This document shows, one piece after another, positions 1 to 11,819 of a DNA stretch of 64,000 nucleotides (positions are counted from its first letter, which is position 1; every line of letters begins with the position of its first letter). This stretch comes from Myotis daubentonii (taxonomy: Eukaryota > Chordata > Mammalia > Chiroptera > Vespertilionidae). Both the position numbers and the translations under genes were made by a program. The DNA lies in assembly GCF_963259705.1 (NCBI RefSeq), contig NC_081842.1, positions 64,182,787 through 64,246,786 on the forward strand. The letters run 5' to 3'. The notes below the pieces were generated by a model that was given only the letters and a program-made list of their open reading frames with translations, had not been told where the DNA came from and ran no database searches.

Positions 1-30
1 AGATTGATACCACTAAGATTTGGTACACTA

Positions 31-672
31 CAGTAGTCAGCCCTTATCCTGGGAGGATACATTCCAAGACCCCTAGTGGATGCCTGAAACCAAGGACGGT
101 ATTGAACTCTATGTTTTTTTCTATACATACATACCTGTGACAAAATTTAATTATAAATTAGGTGCAGCAAGAGATTAACTAATAATAACATAGAACAAGT
201 ATAACAATATACTATAATAATAGTTATGTAAATGTTGTCATCCTCACTCAAAACACTATTGTACTATACTCATTCTTCTGCTGATGATGATGTGAGATAA
301 CACAATGTCACATGATAAGGCAAAGTGAGATGAATGACATAGGCATTGTGGCCCAGTGGTAGGCTCCTATAAGAGTTACTTGAACACAAGCTCTACAATG
401 CCACAAGAGTTGACCTGATAATCACGATAGCTCTTAAGTGACTAATGAACAGATAGCATACATGGTGTGAATATGTTGGACAAAGGGATGACTTACATAC
501 TGGGCAGGACAGAATTGGATGATATGATATTTCATCACGCTACTCAGATTGGCACACATTTAAAATATGTATTGTTTATTTCTGGAATTTCCCATTTACT
601 ATTTTCTAGTGATTGTTGATCACAAGTAACTGGAACTGTGGAAAGTGAAACTGTGGATAAGGGGGGCTACTG
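31..672 (+). mobile_element. MER2-like Tigger (pogo) DNA transposon, non-autonomous
   Basis: The ends are inverted repeats: the left reads cagtagtcagcccttatc and the right end, reverse-complemented, reads cagtagccccccttatc. Both are flanked by TA, the Tc1/mariner/pogo target duplication (29-30 and 673-674). The interior (gatgcctgaaacc, a long AT-rich centre, gatgatgtgagata, gaatgacataggcattgtg) resembles the MER2 consensus as I remember it. There is no transposase frame; the short open frame at its right edge is chance. This is an ancient fossil that would have depended on a Tigger transposase acting in trans. Confidence 0.85.
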
Positions 673-674
673 TA

Positions 675-1073
675 TCTTTTCCACTCAAATGTGTAGTGAT
701 TGGTTTATTTTCTATATTTATTTTATTTACACTCACCTTTTTTCATCATTATTTCATTGTTTTATTATTGTTTGTTAACAACCTTCAGTTTACTAACAAT
801 TATTATGAGGCTTTAATAAAATCTATAAAAATAATTGCTGCTGCTTTCTATTTAATTATGATTGTTTACCTTCTTTTGAAAATCGTAGCTAATTAATGAC
901 CACATGCTTTCAATAGTTTTTATTTATTTTGTGAACCTATATTTGAGAAATGTCTTTAGTTCTCTCTCATTATTTCTCTCTTTTCAATTAAAACTAGAAG
1001 GGGTATTTTAGAATGAAGAGTTGTAATACAACCCCTAGCAAGGTAAATAATTTAAAGAAATAATAATAACAAC
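675..1073. other. AT-rich stretch, nothing recognised
   Basis: There is AT-rich, T-run-rich DNA after the Tigger. I see no codon bias, promoter elements or recognisable repeat. An 83-codon open frame starting at 645 crosses the transposon edge and is hydrophobic only because the DNA is T-rich. Confidence 0.5.
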
Positions 1074-1290
1074 AACAGCTAGCATCTATTGTGTGTTTCC
1101 AATGTGTCTGTTATTTAGCTTGTTTTCTAAGCACTTTAAATATATCAAATCATTTATTACTCTCAACAACCTTTACTGAAGCCCAGAAAGGCTGAGTAAC
1201 TTGCTCCAGGTCTTTTAGCTAGTTACTGATAGAGTTGGGATTCAAATCCAGAGTCTGAATTTAGAGCCTGGGTTTTTAACCATTTGCAGA
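1074..1290 (-). mobile_element. MIR SINE
   Basis: The block reads as the reverse complement of the MIR core: agctagcatctattgtg, then aagcactttaaatat, then actcatttattac-type text, then gtaacttgctccaggtc and gggattcaaatccagagtctg. It is an old, diverged tRNA-derived SINE shared by all mammals. Ends are approximate. Confidence 0.75.
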
Positions 1291-1864
1291 CCCTAGCACT
1301 CAATTTATTTTTGTATGATGGAGTTGAGAGTATATTCTTCACATAGCTATCTTAGAGTAATATGAGAAAAATTATTATTTTTTCCACTGTGGAGAAGTGG
1401 ATCACTCAACACTATTCTAACTGTGTTGATAGATTATTGAGCCCCAGAGAAATGTTTCTATGATAAATTTGATGGGCTTTATTTATAATCATGTCATAAT
1501 TATAATAATTTTGCCATAACTGATTTTTTTCAATGAATAACACATGGTAAAGCCAAAATACTTTAACATTAATATAATTTTTATTATGGCTTCTTTGGGT
1601 CTATGTAATTGTTAATCTTGGATTTTTTTTTTACTCCAATTCAGAAATGCCTATCGGGTGTTTTGTATAAAGTAGGCACTCAAGAGTATTTTCAGGAATG
1701 AGTAAATTGCATAAATGACAGATAAATTATTGAATGTTTCCTGTGAATATATACAGGTTTAGAGACTTATACCCTCTGCTCCTTCAGATATTACAACTGT
1801 TGTTGCAACATTAATTTTATCATGTTTATACATTTAGTTTAGCAAAATTAAAAACTTCTTTGTA

Positions 1865-2085
1865 ATTGATAGATGTAGATTCAAAGCCCATGGGTGCCAA
1901 CTGGGTAACTGTAGATTATCAATCTCCACGAGACTCATTTTTCTCATCTCCCCTTCATGAATGGTCACTATAATTACTCTAAGGGGTTGCTGTAAGAATT
2001 AAGCAAAATAACCCATGTAAACTTCTCGATACATTACCCACACATAGTTGGCATGACGTTAACACTATTTAAACTACTCTTGAGC
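1865..2085 (+). mobile_element. MIR SINE
   Basis: This is a plus-orientation MIR: gattcaaagccc, then actgggtaactgtag, then gactcatttttctcatctcc, then gttgctgtaagaattaagc and catgtaaacttc, ending near cacatagttggc. It is strongly diverged. The pair with the MIR at 1074 is inverted but too diverged for a stable hairpin. Confidence 0.65.
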
Positions 2086-2412
2086 AATAGTAATAATAAC
2101 TGCTTTCAGATACTGTTGCTTAATCTTTTCCCTCATAGTAAATATACTCTCTTTTTTTAAATTGAAAATGAAACTTTTAATACATTCTTGAAAGTGGGTG
2201 TCCCTTAGTACAGGCACACCTGAATTAGCTGGCACAGGCAATATTTAGCCTTTGCATGAGAGTCCCTCCTCCAGTTCCTCATTGGCTGAGTACTATGGAG
2301 TTTATATTTTAACCGACACGTCGCCTAGGTCTTACTGTCTCCTATTGGGTTATTTAAAAAAAAAGATGGGCTGAGACCTTTCCTAGTTGTCTCCACCTCA
2401 CTTCGTCTAGGG

Positions 2413-2624
2413 CCGTGGTCGGCAAACTGCAGCTCACGAAGCACATGCGTCTCTTTGGACCCTTGAGTATGGCTCTTCCTAAGCCTTAGGAGTACCCTAA
2501 TTAAGTTAATAACAATGTACCTACCTATACAGTTTAAGTTTAAAAAAATTGGCTCTCAAAAGAAATTTCAATCATTGTACTGTTGATATTTGGCTATGTT
2601 GACTAATGAGTTTGCCGACCACTG
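2413..2624. mobile_element. Non-autonomous hAT transposon (bat nhAT type)
   Basis: The terminal inverted repeats are c(c)gtggtcggcaaact on the left and agtttgccgaccactg-like text on the right. The interior contains gtggctc/ggctctt motifs around a centre with ttaagttaataac, as in bat nhAT elements. The 8-bp target duplication is degraded (gtctaggg versus gtagggga). There is no transposase frame. Confidence 0.75.
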
Positions 2625-2881
2625 GTAGGGGAATCTTCCTGGGTAAATATACTCTAAAAAATAGATTTCTGTTAACTATATTTGCCCAATATTAACCTAA
2701 AGTATTTTCTCTGATATGGACTTCTGTAGGTATATGCATCAGTTCATTGATCATAAGCTTCTGGTAGAAAATGCAGTTCTGAGTACCATCCTATCTAATA
2801 AAAGAGAAACATGGTAATTAGCCATACCTCCGCTACCCTTCCCAATGGCTAATCAGGGTGATATGCAAATTAATTGCCAGC

Positions 2882-2892
2882 CAAGATGGCGG
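2882..2892 (+). promoter_or_regulatory. YY1-like motif inside Helitron
   Basis: The sequence caagatggcgg matches the classical YY1 core found at many housekeeping promoters and translation starts. It is retained in the second composite copy (reverse complement at about 56441-56451). Occupancy is unknown. Bat Helitrons are known to capture promoter and exon pieces, and this may be such a piece; the donor gene is not recognised. Confidence 0.45.
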
Positions 2893-3469
2893 CCGGCAGC
2901 CAGGCAGCTTGAAGCGAACAGGAGGCTTGCTTGCTTCAGTGATGGAGGACTGTAACATTCCCCGCCTACCTTGCCGGCCTCTGAGCTTGCAGTTTGAAAC
3001 ATTGTTACAAATATAGAAGCTAAACAAAACCTCAGAAACCTGCTTTCAGCCAGCTGGGATCTCAGAGCTGGAGTTGAAACAGTGTTTCAATTATAGAACC
3101 CAAACAAACCAGATACCTGCTTTCAGCAGCCTAGGTCTCAGAGCTGGAGCCAAGCTTCAGAGCTAAAGCTGGCCCAGAATAAAAAAAAGAAAAGAAAAAA
3201 AGGAGCAGTTGGGAGCTTCAGTCACCCGCCAGACTGAAAACAGCCCTCAGCCCCTCACCCAGACTGGCCAGGCATGCCAGTGGGGACCCCCACCCTGAAG
3301 GGTATGTGACCAGCTACAAACGGCCATCAGCCCCTCACCCAGGCTGGCCAGGCACCCAAGCGGGACCCCCACCCTGATCCAGGACACCCTCAGGGCAAAC
3401 CAGCTGGCCCCCACCCATGCACCAGGCCTCTATCCTATATAGTAAAAGGGTAATATGCCTCCTAGCACC

Positions 3470-4050
3470 GGGATCAGTGTGACAGGGGGCAGCGCCCAAA
3501 CACCTTGATCACCCTGCAGCTCTGTGTGTGACAGGGGGTGGGGCCACAACCTCCCTATCTGCCCTGCTCTGTTCGTGACAGGGGAAGGCACCCCAAACCC
3601 CTGATCAGCCCTGCGGCTCTGTGTGTGACAGGGTGCAGCGCCCCAAACCCCCCCCAACGGGCCCTGCTCTGTGTGTGACGGGGTAGAACCATAGCCTCCC
3701 CATCGGCCCTGCCCTGAGTGTGACAGGGTGCGGCGCCCCAACCCCCTGATCCACCCTGCTCTGTGTGTGACAGGGGGCGGTGCCCAAATTCCCTTATTGT
3801 CCCTACTCTGTGAGTGACAGGGGGGAGCTCCTCAACCCCCTGATCAGCCCTGCTCTGTGCATGACAGGGGGTGGCGCTGCAACCTCCCCATCGACCTTGC
3901 CTTGAGTGTGACTGGGATCGGTGCCCCAACCCCCCAATCGGCCCTACCCTGAGCGTGACTGAGGGTGGCATCGCAACCTCCTGATCCGCCCTGCTCTGTG
4001 CATGACAGGGGGCGGCGCCACAACTCCCCAATCGGCCCTGCTCTTAGCCC
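3470..4050 (-). repeat. 47-bp minisatellite within Helitron unit B, about 12 units
   Basis: Units follow the plan ctgtgtgtgacagggg...cggcgcccc aac ccc ctgatc ggccctgct. The period is about 47 bp, which is not a multiple of three, so successive units cycle through all frames. The units rarely contain stops, which produces several overlapping open frames of 60-158 codons. These are repeat artefacts, not genes. Confidence 0.85.
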
Positions 4051-4218
4051 AACCAGGAGCTGCACCTAGGGATTGGGCCTGCCCTCTGCCACCCAGGAGA
4101 AGGCCTAAGCCAGCAGGTCGTTATCTTCTGAGGGGTCCCAGACTGCGAGAGAGCACAGGCCAGGCTGAGGGACCCACTCCCCCTCGAGTGCACAAATTTT
4201 TATGCACCGGGCCTCTAG

Positions 4219-4844
4219 TTAGGTTTATAATGTATGTCTTTATTTTTGCTGATTAAGAGCCAAAAAATGGTAGAACGCATATGCTATGTGGGAATATGTT
4301 TTCCTTGTTCCTATGGATTCCCATGAAATATCTGGTGGCATGAAGGATCTGTTCCCATTGAGCCCATGCTGTTTTTGTGAACCCCAGCCTTGCTCCTTTG
4401 AGGCTGAAGGACTGACAGCCTCCTTCTAATACTTGCATAGTGACACATAATGCATGCCCAATCTGCTAGTCTGAATGTGCAGAGCTGACATTCTGGCATG
4501 TTCATGTGTGTATTCCAGCCAGTCCTCTAAATCCTGCAGGCACCTCTCAACACAGCCATTGAGTAATCTGTGAAGAACTGTGAGTCAGAATTAGGTGGGC
4601 AAAAGCAAAAGGGTATGGGGCAAAGGAGCAATCACTGGGGACTTATTTCTGATATCTAGGCTTCAGATTTCAGGAAACTACAAGACACACTTGGGTTCCG
4701 ATGATGATTTTCCATTCCCAAATATATCACTAAAATATCTGGGTCAAAATAATCATAAAGATATGGAAACAGTGTTTGCAATGAATGGAGTAGAAGCAAG
4801 AATAGAACATATGTTGGACTCCGATAATGGTCTGGATAATAAGC
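4219..4844. other. Unassigned single-copy-looking DNA
   Basis: No recognised repeat. Open frames of 60-110 codons occur on both strands, with no matching features of a gene (no codon bias, no domain). Confidence 0.4.
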
Positions 4845-4940
4845 AAGGCATCTGTATATGCCTTATCTCATTTAAATCTCACAACAGTGCTGCAAGGCAG
4901 GTAGTGTTTGATGCGTTTAGGATATGAGGATTCTGGCCCA
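4845..4940 (-). mobile_element. MIR fragment
   Basis: The text gccttatctcatttaaatctcacaac, then agtgctgcaaggcaggtagt, then gaggattctggcccaaag, corresponds to the reverse-complement MIR core. It lies at the end of a 110-codon open frame, which argues against that frame being coding. Confidence 0.55.
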
Positions 4941-5964
4941 AAGTTCATGTAGTTGAAATCCCCCGCCCCCAAATACTTCCAATTCTAAAACCCACAAGTG
5001 TTTTAATGCAGAGCACTGCTTCCACAGGACTTGTGTGGATAAGGATATGTGCCAACATTTAAGGACTTAATTTCTCTTTTGGGAAGACCCAGTAAGAAAC
5101 TATACATTTCTATTATGTAGATGGTTCTAAGATCTCAGTAGAACAAGGTTACCATTACACTCCTCCACTGCAGTCCTCAAGAAAAAGGGATTGATCTCTG
5201 AGTCATGATGAAAGAGAAAGGAAAAGGTTGAGCAGTGGATGGGGAAGAAATTTGGTCCACTTGACCGTGTATTGAAAATTCTCACCTTGAAGTTGTCCCA
5301 AGTCTGCCTGAATAACGGGGGCTGTCATGAAGGAGACTGATAAAGACTGAATGTCTGACGCTGACAACAGTAACATTTCATCATTGGTAAAAATGTTCCA
5401 CAAGGGGCTGATAATACACCCAGGGATCATGCATGACTTATTCACATAATGGCAGGGGCTCCCACTCAGAATAGCTTCAGAAGACAATGGAATGTGGGCT
5501 GGCAAAGTGTTTCTGCTCCATCAGCAAAGGCATCTTTGTCCAACAGAGAAGCTAATGAAATAGCACTACTTGAACCGTCTTTTTTGTGTGTCAAAAAGGT
5601 GGAAAGATGAAAGGTTAAGTCAAGATTTAATGGCCCCAGGTACTTTTATGTGAAATATGGAATTTAGTGGTTCTTCTATATATTGGCACATGAAATAGAC
5701 TTTTTAAAAAGGCAAGAAGATAAAGGTCATTTGGTGTTCTGGAACTGATTGTACAGTGGGGATCCACTTACATCTCAGGCCATGTGTAGTATCCTTTGAA
5801 CATTAGCATAACCACCCGTGGATTTCGTAGAGTTCAAGTATGCAATGTGATCGACATTTTACCAGAAGAGTTTGATTTACTTTAAACACTGTGTAAAAGT
5901 CACAAAGGAAGACAGTGGCTTAGCTTTATTTAATTTCTGAGTGCACCTAAATAATCAGACAGTG
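4941..5964. other. Unassigned DNA with no recognised gene
   Basis: About 1 kb in which I recognise no repeat. It includes a 100-codon minus frame (5203-5505) with no recognisable domain. The composition resembles generic intergenic DNA. Confidence 0.4.
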
Positions 5965-6680
5965 ATGGGTTGGAAATGAAAATTGGTACAATCATTTTGA
6001 AAACCAGTTAAATACACTTATTGAAATTTAAAATGTGGTTTCTTTGGTTCGGCAATTTCTACTATACAACATATACACAGGAATAGTCATACAAGCACCC
6101 AAAGACATACCTAAAGATAGTCATTCCAGCATTCATCACAATGGCAAAAAATTGTAAACCATCTCAATAAGAGATGAATTAGATAAATTTTGGAAGATGC
6201 ATATGTTAAACTATTAAACATTGGATAAAGAGTAAGATAGATCTGTGTTCAGGTAAAGACACATCTCTAAAACACAATCATGTAAACTATATACATGGAA
6301 AAATAGATATGTATTTATTTTATAATAAAAATATATATATATATTTATGGAAAACTAAAAAGTAAACAACGGAAAAAGAGCAAAAACCCAGGCCTGGGGA
6401 ATCTTTTAAAGCTACTGGTTGTGACAGAAGTACATGGACAATACTGCAAAGGTCTCCAGTGTGTACTAAAGAAAACACCATAAAACTCAAAAGCACAGGT
6501 CAAAAATACCTACAATTTAGAGTTACTTGATATTTCCTAGTTCTCCCTAAATAATTCTGAGTGTCTTCATATTTCTCTGTCATTTTCCTATGTTTCTTAC
6601 TGACTGGTGTTCATAACTGGCTCTTAAACAGACAGAGAACAAGCAGAAAAATTTCATATACAAATAGAGTAAAACTCAAA
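5965..6680 (+). mobile_element. Old L1 3' region (L1M type)
   Basis: The order of motifs matches the end of L1 ORF2 and the 3' UTR: gaaaattggtacaatcattttg, then cacccaaagacat, then attcatcacaatggcaaaa, then ataagagatgaattag. It is heavily mutated, with no open frame, and ends near an AT-rich tail with (TA)n. Confidence 0.65.
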
Positions 6681-6846
6681 GTTAGCAGAGGTTTTGATGT
6701 CTGTAGCCCAGAAGTTGAGGGAGGAAAGGGTTGATGTCATTTCACATTTATAGATAAATTAAGAAGAATCGTGTTCTCAGTAATGTCTACTTATGAGCTG
6801 AGGGATGGCCAAGGTTGTTGAAAGAAATTTTAAGAATTAGTGAGAA

Positions 6847-7078
6847 GGCCCCTGGCTGGGTGGCTTAGGTGGTTGGAGTGTCAGCCAGTATACCAAAAGG
6901 CAGCAGGTTTGATTGCGGGTCAGACCACATACCTAGGTTGTGGGTTCCATCCCAAATTGGGGAGCATAGAGGAGGCAACTGATGGATGTTTCTCTTTCAC
7001 ATTGATGTTTCCCTCTCTCTTTCTTCCTCTCTTTCCAACATTAATAAAAAACACATCTTTGGGTGAGGATTAAAAAAA
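6847..7078 (+). mobile_element. VES SINE (diverged)
   Basis: The tRNA-like head (ccctggctgggtggcttagg, B-box relic ggtttgattgc) is followed by the pyrimidine-rich body (gatgtttccctctctcttt) and an A-rich tail with aataaaaa. This older subfamily has the ttgggtgaggatt ending. Confidence 0.8.
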
Positions 7079-7378
7079 AGAATTAGAAGAAATAAATATT
7101 TTAATTATTATTATTTTTAAGAGGTTAACTATAAAGAATTTTCTGCTTAGAAACTTAAATTTGCTTGCATTTTTTATTATAAAAAATATATTTGGTTTCT
7201 AAAAATGAAAATGATGCCAGACCATTTTGGGAGAGTTTTTGCATAGATTATTTCTTGAGAGTATTGAACTTATTCAGAAAATTGTGAGTATATTTTAACT
7301 TAGCAGAAATTAATAGATAAAGAAAGATAATATTGATTCTGAATTCATATGGACAACTTGAGCTATAATATTTTAAAT

Positions 7379-7600
7379 TTATTTTTTAATATACTTTATT
7401 GATTTTTACAGAAAGGAAGAGAGAGGGATAGAGAGTTAGAAACATCCATGAGAGAGAAACATCAATCAGCTGCCTCCTGCATACTCCCTATTGGGGATCG
7501 AGCCCACAGCCAAGGTGCATGCCCTTGACCAGAATCAAACCCAGGGCCCTTCAGTCCACAGGCTGACACTCTATCCACTGAGCCAAATTGGTTAGGGCTA
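7379..7600 (-). mobile_element. VES SINE
   Basis: A complete reverse-complement VES: it starts tactttattgatttttaca, has gagagttagaaacat, the reverse B-box (gaatcaaaccc), and ends at the head in gagccaaattggttagggc. Confidence 0.9.
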
Positions 7601-7639
7601 CATAATTTATTTTAAATAAGTTGTAGATATTTAAGATTT

Positions 7640-9205
7640 ACAATTTCTTGGTTTTGGGCATATGTATACACTCACAAAACTATCACTAAAATCAAGATAA
7701 ATTACATGCCTGTTTGAAATGCATTCCTCTCTTCACCCTCATCCTTAGGCAACCACTGATCTTCCTTCTACCAAGATATATTAATTTGTATTTTTCAGAA
7801 TCTTATCTGAATAGAGACACCCAACATGTAGTATTCTTTTTTGTCCAATGAACATAATGATTTTGAGATTCATTCATGTTTTTGTGTATATCAATAACGT
7901 CTTTGTTTTTATTGCTGAGTGGTATTTCATGTACAGATATAACCTGTTTATTTGGTCACCAATTGGTGGAAACTTAGGTTGATTCCAGTTTTAAGCTATT
8001 ACAAACATAGCTGCTATGAACATTTCTGTATAAGGCTTTATGTGGACATATTTTTTTTCATTTCTTTGGGGTAAAATACCAATGTGTTGAATGGAAGGAT
8101 CATAACGCAAGCAGATGTTTAACTTTTTTAGAAACTTTTAGAGCATTATTCAAAATGGTTGTAGCATTTTACATTTCTACCACCAGCATATGAAAATCCC
8201 AGTTGTTCCACAACCAATTCAATAGTTGTGGAGTGGCATCTCATTATGGTTTTAATTTGCATTTCTCTGATTACTAATGATGTTAAGCAAAATTTTAGAT
8301 TTTTAATGGACATGTTCAAACCTTTTGTCTACTATTTTGTGTATCTAATTATTAATGAATTGTAAAATTACTTCATATATTTTATAAACTAGTTATTTGC
8401 CTGATATATTTTCTCCCAATCTTCTGCAGTTTGCATTTTCTTTCTTTTAATGGGATTTTTTAAAGGCTATAAGTTTCTAATTTCAATGAAGTCCAGTTTA
8501 ACAAAATTTATTTTATGTCTTGTGCTTTTTGTGTCCTATGTAAGATACATTTAATTGCTCCAAGGTTATAAAGCTTATTGCTTTTGTTTCCATATAAAGG
8601 ATTTATTGTTTTAGGTTTTACATTTAGGGTTATGATCCATTTCAATTTAATTTTTATAGATGGTGTGAAGTAAGAATTAATGTTATTTTTTTATATAGTT
8701 GTTCCATAAAAATTTGTTGAAAAAATGTTTTTCCCCCCTATTGAGTTTCTTTGGCATCTTTGTGAAAAATAATTTTATCATATGTACATATCAGCCTACT
8801 TTGAGTTAATATTGCACTACTTCATATAAAATGAAGAAATTTCATCACCATAAAGAATAAATGTCCATCTCTCACCCTTGCTGTCTTTTATTTTATAGTA
8901 GTTATATCTTTTATATCTATATACATTGAAAACACTACCAATGTTATGATTTTTGTTTTGAGCAGTCATATGTATTTTAATAACATAAATTAAATATAAT
9001 ATTTTATTTCTTGTCACATACTTACCATTTCCGATGCTTTTCATTTGTTCCTCTCATATCATTTGCCTTCAGTTTGAAAAACTTTCATTAGCATGTATTT
9101 TCATTGTACAAAATTTCAAAACGTTAAATTGACAGGTTTAAAAAATATTTTTCAATATATTAATAAAGTTTTGTCTTCTAGCTTCTATTTGTTAAAAGTT
9201 TATTT
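7640..9205 (-). mobile_element. Old L1 fragments
   Basis: The antisense of an L1M 3' UTR and ORF2 C-terminus can be followed: gctgctatgaacatttctgta, ggggtaaaataccaatgtg, ctcattatggttttaatttg, cattttctttcttttaatg. Later text (gtcacatacttaccatttcc...) looks like a different L1 region, so this is probably a mosaic of more than one insertion. No intact frames remain. Confidence 0.7.
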
Positions 9206-9206
9206 G

Positions 9207-9412
9207 GCCCTGGCCAGTGTGGTTCAGTTGGTTGGGCACCATCCCTTGCACCAAAAGGTTTCCGGTTAGATTCTTGTCAGGGCACATGCCTGGGTCGTGG
9301 GTTCAATCCCTGGCAGGAGGCATGCATGAAGCAACAGATTAATGTTTCTGTCTCTCATCAATATTTTTTCTTTCTTTCACTCTTTCTTCCTTTCTCTCTA
9401 AAAATTAATTTT
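9207..9412 (+). mobile_element. VES SINE (diverged)
   Basis: The head ggccctggccagtgtggttc, the B-box relic ggttagattcttgtc, the body gtttctgtctctcatcaat and an A-rich end are present. It is inserted in the old minus-strand L1, whose text resumes on the right. Confidence 0.85.
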
Positions 9413-9419
9413 TAAATAC

Positions 9420-9935
9420 ATCAATTTTGTTTATGTGATGTGCCGTGTTAATTGATTTGCAGATATTACCAACCTTGCATTCCAGGACTAAATCCCCCTT
9501 GATCATGGTGTATGATCTTTTTAGTGTATTGCTGTATCTAATTTGCTAATATTTCAGTGAAAATTTTAGCATTTATGTTCATCAGGGATATTGGCCTATA
9601 ATTTTATTTTTTTGTAGTGTCTTTATCTGGGTTTGGAATTAGCTTCATAAAATGAGCTTGGGAGTTTTCCCTCCTCTTAAATTTTGTGGAAGAGTTTTAG
9701 AAGGATATGTGTTAGTTTATTTTTGAATGTTTGGTAAAATTCTCCTGTGAAACCATCAGTCCAGGACTTTTGTTTGTTGGAAGTTTGATATTACTGCTTC
9801 AATTTTATTAGTTGTAATCAGTCTGTTTAGATTTTCTGTTTCTTCTTGATTCAGTTTTGGGAGATTGTAGTTTGTAGGAATTTATCCATTTCTTTCAGAT
9901 TATCCAATTTGTTGGGATATAGTTGTTCATAATAT
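9420..9935 (-). mobile_element. Old L1 ORF2 (reverse transcriptase region)
   Basis: The antisense of L1 RT text is clear: aattgatttgcagatattac, gatcatggtgtatgatc, catcagggatattggcctat, gtctttatctgggtttgg. The frame is destroyed by stops and indels. Confidence 0.8.
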
Positions 9936-10335
9936 AAGTCAGTCAGAGAAAAATGAATGCCATATGATTTCATTTACGTGTAGAATCTAAAGAGCAATAT
10001 GAACAAACAAAAACACAGAAACAAACTCAGAGATACAGAGAGCGAAATGATGGCTGCCAGAGGAGAGGGAGGTTAGGGGACTGGGTGAAAAAAGTAAAGG
10101 AATTGATAAATACAGATTTATAGTTACAAAATAGTTATGTAGATATAAAATACAGCATAGGAAATATATTCAATAATATAATACCTATGTATGGTGTCAG
10201 ATAGATACTGGTACTATCAAGGGGAAATCTTTGTGAAGTATATGATTGTCTAATCACTATGATCTTTACCAGAAACTAATACAAAATAATATTAAATGTA
10301 AAATGTAATTGATTTTTTAAATTAATAAAATAAAA
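9936..10335 (+). mobile_element. L1 3' UTR, plus strand
   Basis: Typical L1MA/L1-type 3' UTR: agtcagagaaaaatgaatg, ggctgccagaggagaggg, tacagcataggaaatata, gtgaagtatatgattgtc, ending in an AAAATTAAT-rich tail. It interrupts minus-strand L1. The same 3' UTR type recurs at 19795 and 38535. Confidence 0.8.
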
Positions 10336-10344
10336 ATTTAAAAA

Positions 10345-11370
10345 ACATTAAATCTGTGGTTACTGGAAATATTGTGCCCCTATACATAATATGCAAATTG
10401 TCTTTAGTTACTTTTAAGATATTATTAGCTTCGATTTTCATCAGTTTAATTATGATGTGCCTAGACATGATTTTCTTTGATTTATCTTATGTGGGGTTAA
10501 TGAGCTACCTGAACTTACAAATTTATGGCTTTCACAAGTTGGGAAGGCTTGGGCCATTATTAATTTAAAAAATACCATTGTACCCCAATTTCTTTGTACT
10601 CTTCTGACTCCAATTACATTTTTGACCTTTTGATAGTGTCCTACCAAATTTTAAATCTCTGTTCATTGTTTAAAGCTATTTATCTTTCTGCCTTTATATT
10701 AATTTCTATTGATCTATTTTTAACTTCACTGACATCTCTTTTGACTGACACTCCTCTTGAGAATGTCAGATTTTTCTAGTAATTTACAATTTGAGTAATT
10801 TTTAATGTGGTGTGTAAAGTTGAGTCTTCTAATCTTCTAGAGAATGTTGAAGTTTTTGTTTTTGCAGCAATTTACATGAAGACTATAAATTTGGTTTTAT
10901 TTTCAGTGAGATGCTGTTCATATTTCAGTTTAGTTATCTCAGTCTTTTCTATGTTGTATCATGTTCCACCCATGTGTGGTTCATGGTCTAGGCTAAGATT
11001 TGTATGGGTTTCTGTACAGTATTTGAGGGTCCCCTTTTGCTATTCTAATCCTTCCAGTATTTTCCCCTTATCTCCAGCTGCTCAGGTTCCATGCTGTGGT
11101 TTCTCTGGCACTTCTGGCTCCTTATCACACTGTTAATCATGCCCCTCTCCATATGAGACCTGTTCTTGAGGCAGTGCTATGGGGAAAAAACACCAAAAGA
11201 GAACAGAAAACTCATCCCATGCGCAGATGCCTTTCCAAAGTTTGTTTCTGTTTCCTGTTCACTTTCTGGCTGCTTTTGTGTAGTTGTTTTTTTGTTGTTT
11301 TTTTTTTGTTTGTTTATTTGTTTTACTTTTAAAATAGATGGGGTTATTTTATTTTGTTTTATCAAAAGTT
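10345..11370 (-). mobile_element. Old L1 5' part (ORF1 region and upstream)
   Basis: The text ttaattatgatgtgcctag, then gattttctttgatttatc, resembles the antisense of L1 ORF1. Downstream text is T-rich and poorly defined, ending near a T/G-rich stretch (11270-11330). Between this and the ORF2 block at 9420 a large part of L1 is missing. Confidence 0.5.
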
Positions 11371-11409
11371 TTTAGTTGTGATGACTGGGATCATGCATAC
11401 CATCATTAA

Positions 11410-11565
11410 ATCTGTTTTACAATTCATTAGTTTGTGATACTGAGTATATTGCCTAACCTTTGCAACCCTTGATTTTATCACTCGTAAAATGGAGATAACA
11501 AATTCATCCTTTATGAGGATTAAAAAAGACAGTATGTATAACTACCTCACAGAGTTTGGCACATC
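11410..11565 (+). mobile_element. MIR SINE fragment
   Basis: The text ttgcctaacctttgcaaccc, then atcactcgtaaaatggagat, then gaggattaaaaaagac and gagtttggcacatc, corresponds to the MIR core and 3' end. Confidence 0.65.
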
Positions 11566-11819
11566 ATTTTCTTCTCCTTCTCCTTGAATATGAGGTCTAT
11601 AAAAGGCTATTTCCTTGAGTTAAACTGAAATTCCTAATTGAGTCTCTGGAGAGAGCTGCACTGCTTAGATCCCTTCCCAATTAGCCTTCACCTTTCTAAG
11701 TCAGGACTGGCATGGACTTTCTGAGGAAAACTGTTCTCTTCTGCATGAACATCCTTAATCTTGATTTTGCTATCTTTGTACTGAAAATCAGCAAGAAACA
11801 AAAAACAAATTAGACTTGC

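Larger units (their letters stand above)
2789..4218 (+). mobile_element. Composite HeliBat-type Helitron, copy 1
   Basis: The 5' end is TC(CTATCTAATAAAAG) preceded by A, and the 3' end is gggcctCTAG followed by T, so it sits between A and T as Helitrons do. A short stem (gtgcac...atgcac) precedes the CTAG. The element is two Helitrons fused head to tail: unit A (2789 to about 3431) ends in caccaggcctcta and is followed at once by a new 5' end, tcctatatagtaaaaggg, opening unit B (about 3432-4218). Unit A contains an AAGATGGCGGC YY1-like site and a diverged tandem copy of about 80 bp (cctgctttcagc...gagctggag twice). Unit B is mostly a 47-bp minisatellite. The same composite occurs inverted at 54849-56543. 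No Rep/helicase frame is present, so it is non-autonomous. Confidence 0.88.

Noticed and set aside
3555..4031. 158-codon minus frame
   Set aside because: A translation of the 47-bp Helitron minisatellite.
4595..4927. 110-codon plus frame
   Set aside because: It runs into an antisense MIR fragment, so the last third is transposon DNA.
5203..5505. 100-codon minus frame as a possible exon
   Set aside because: No recognisable domain, no codon bias or splice context that I can support.
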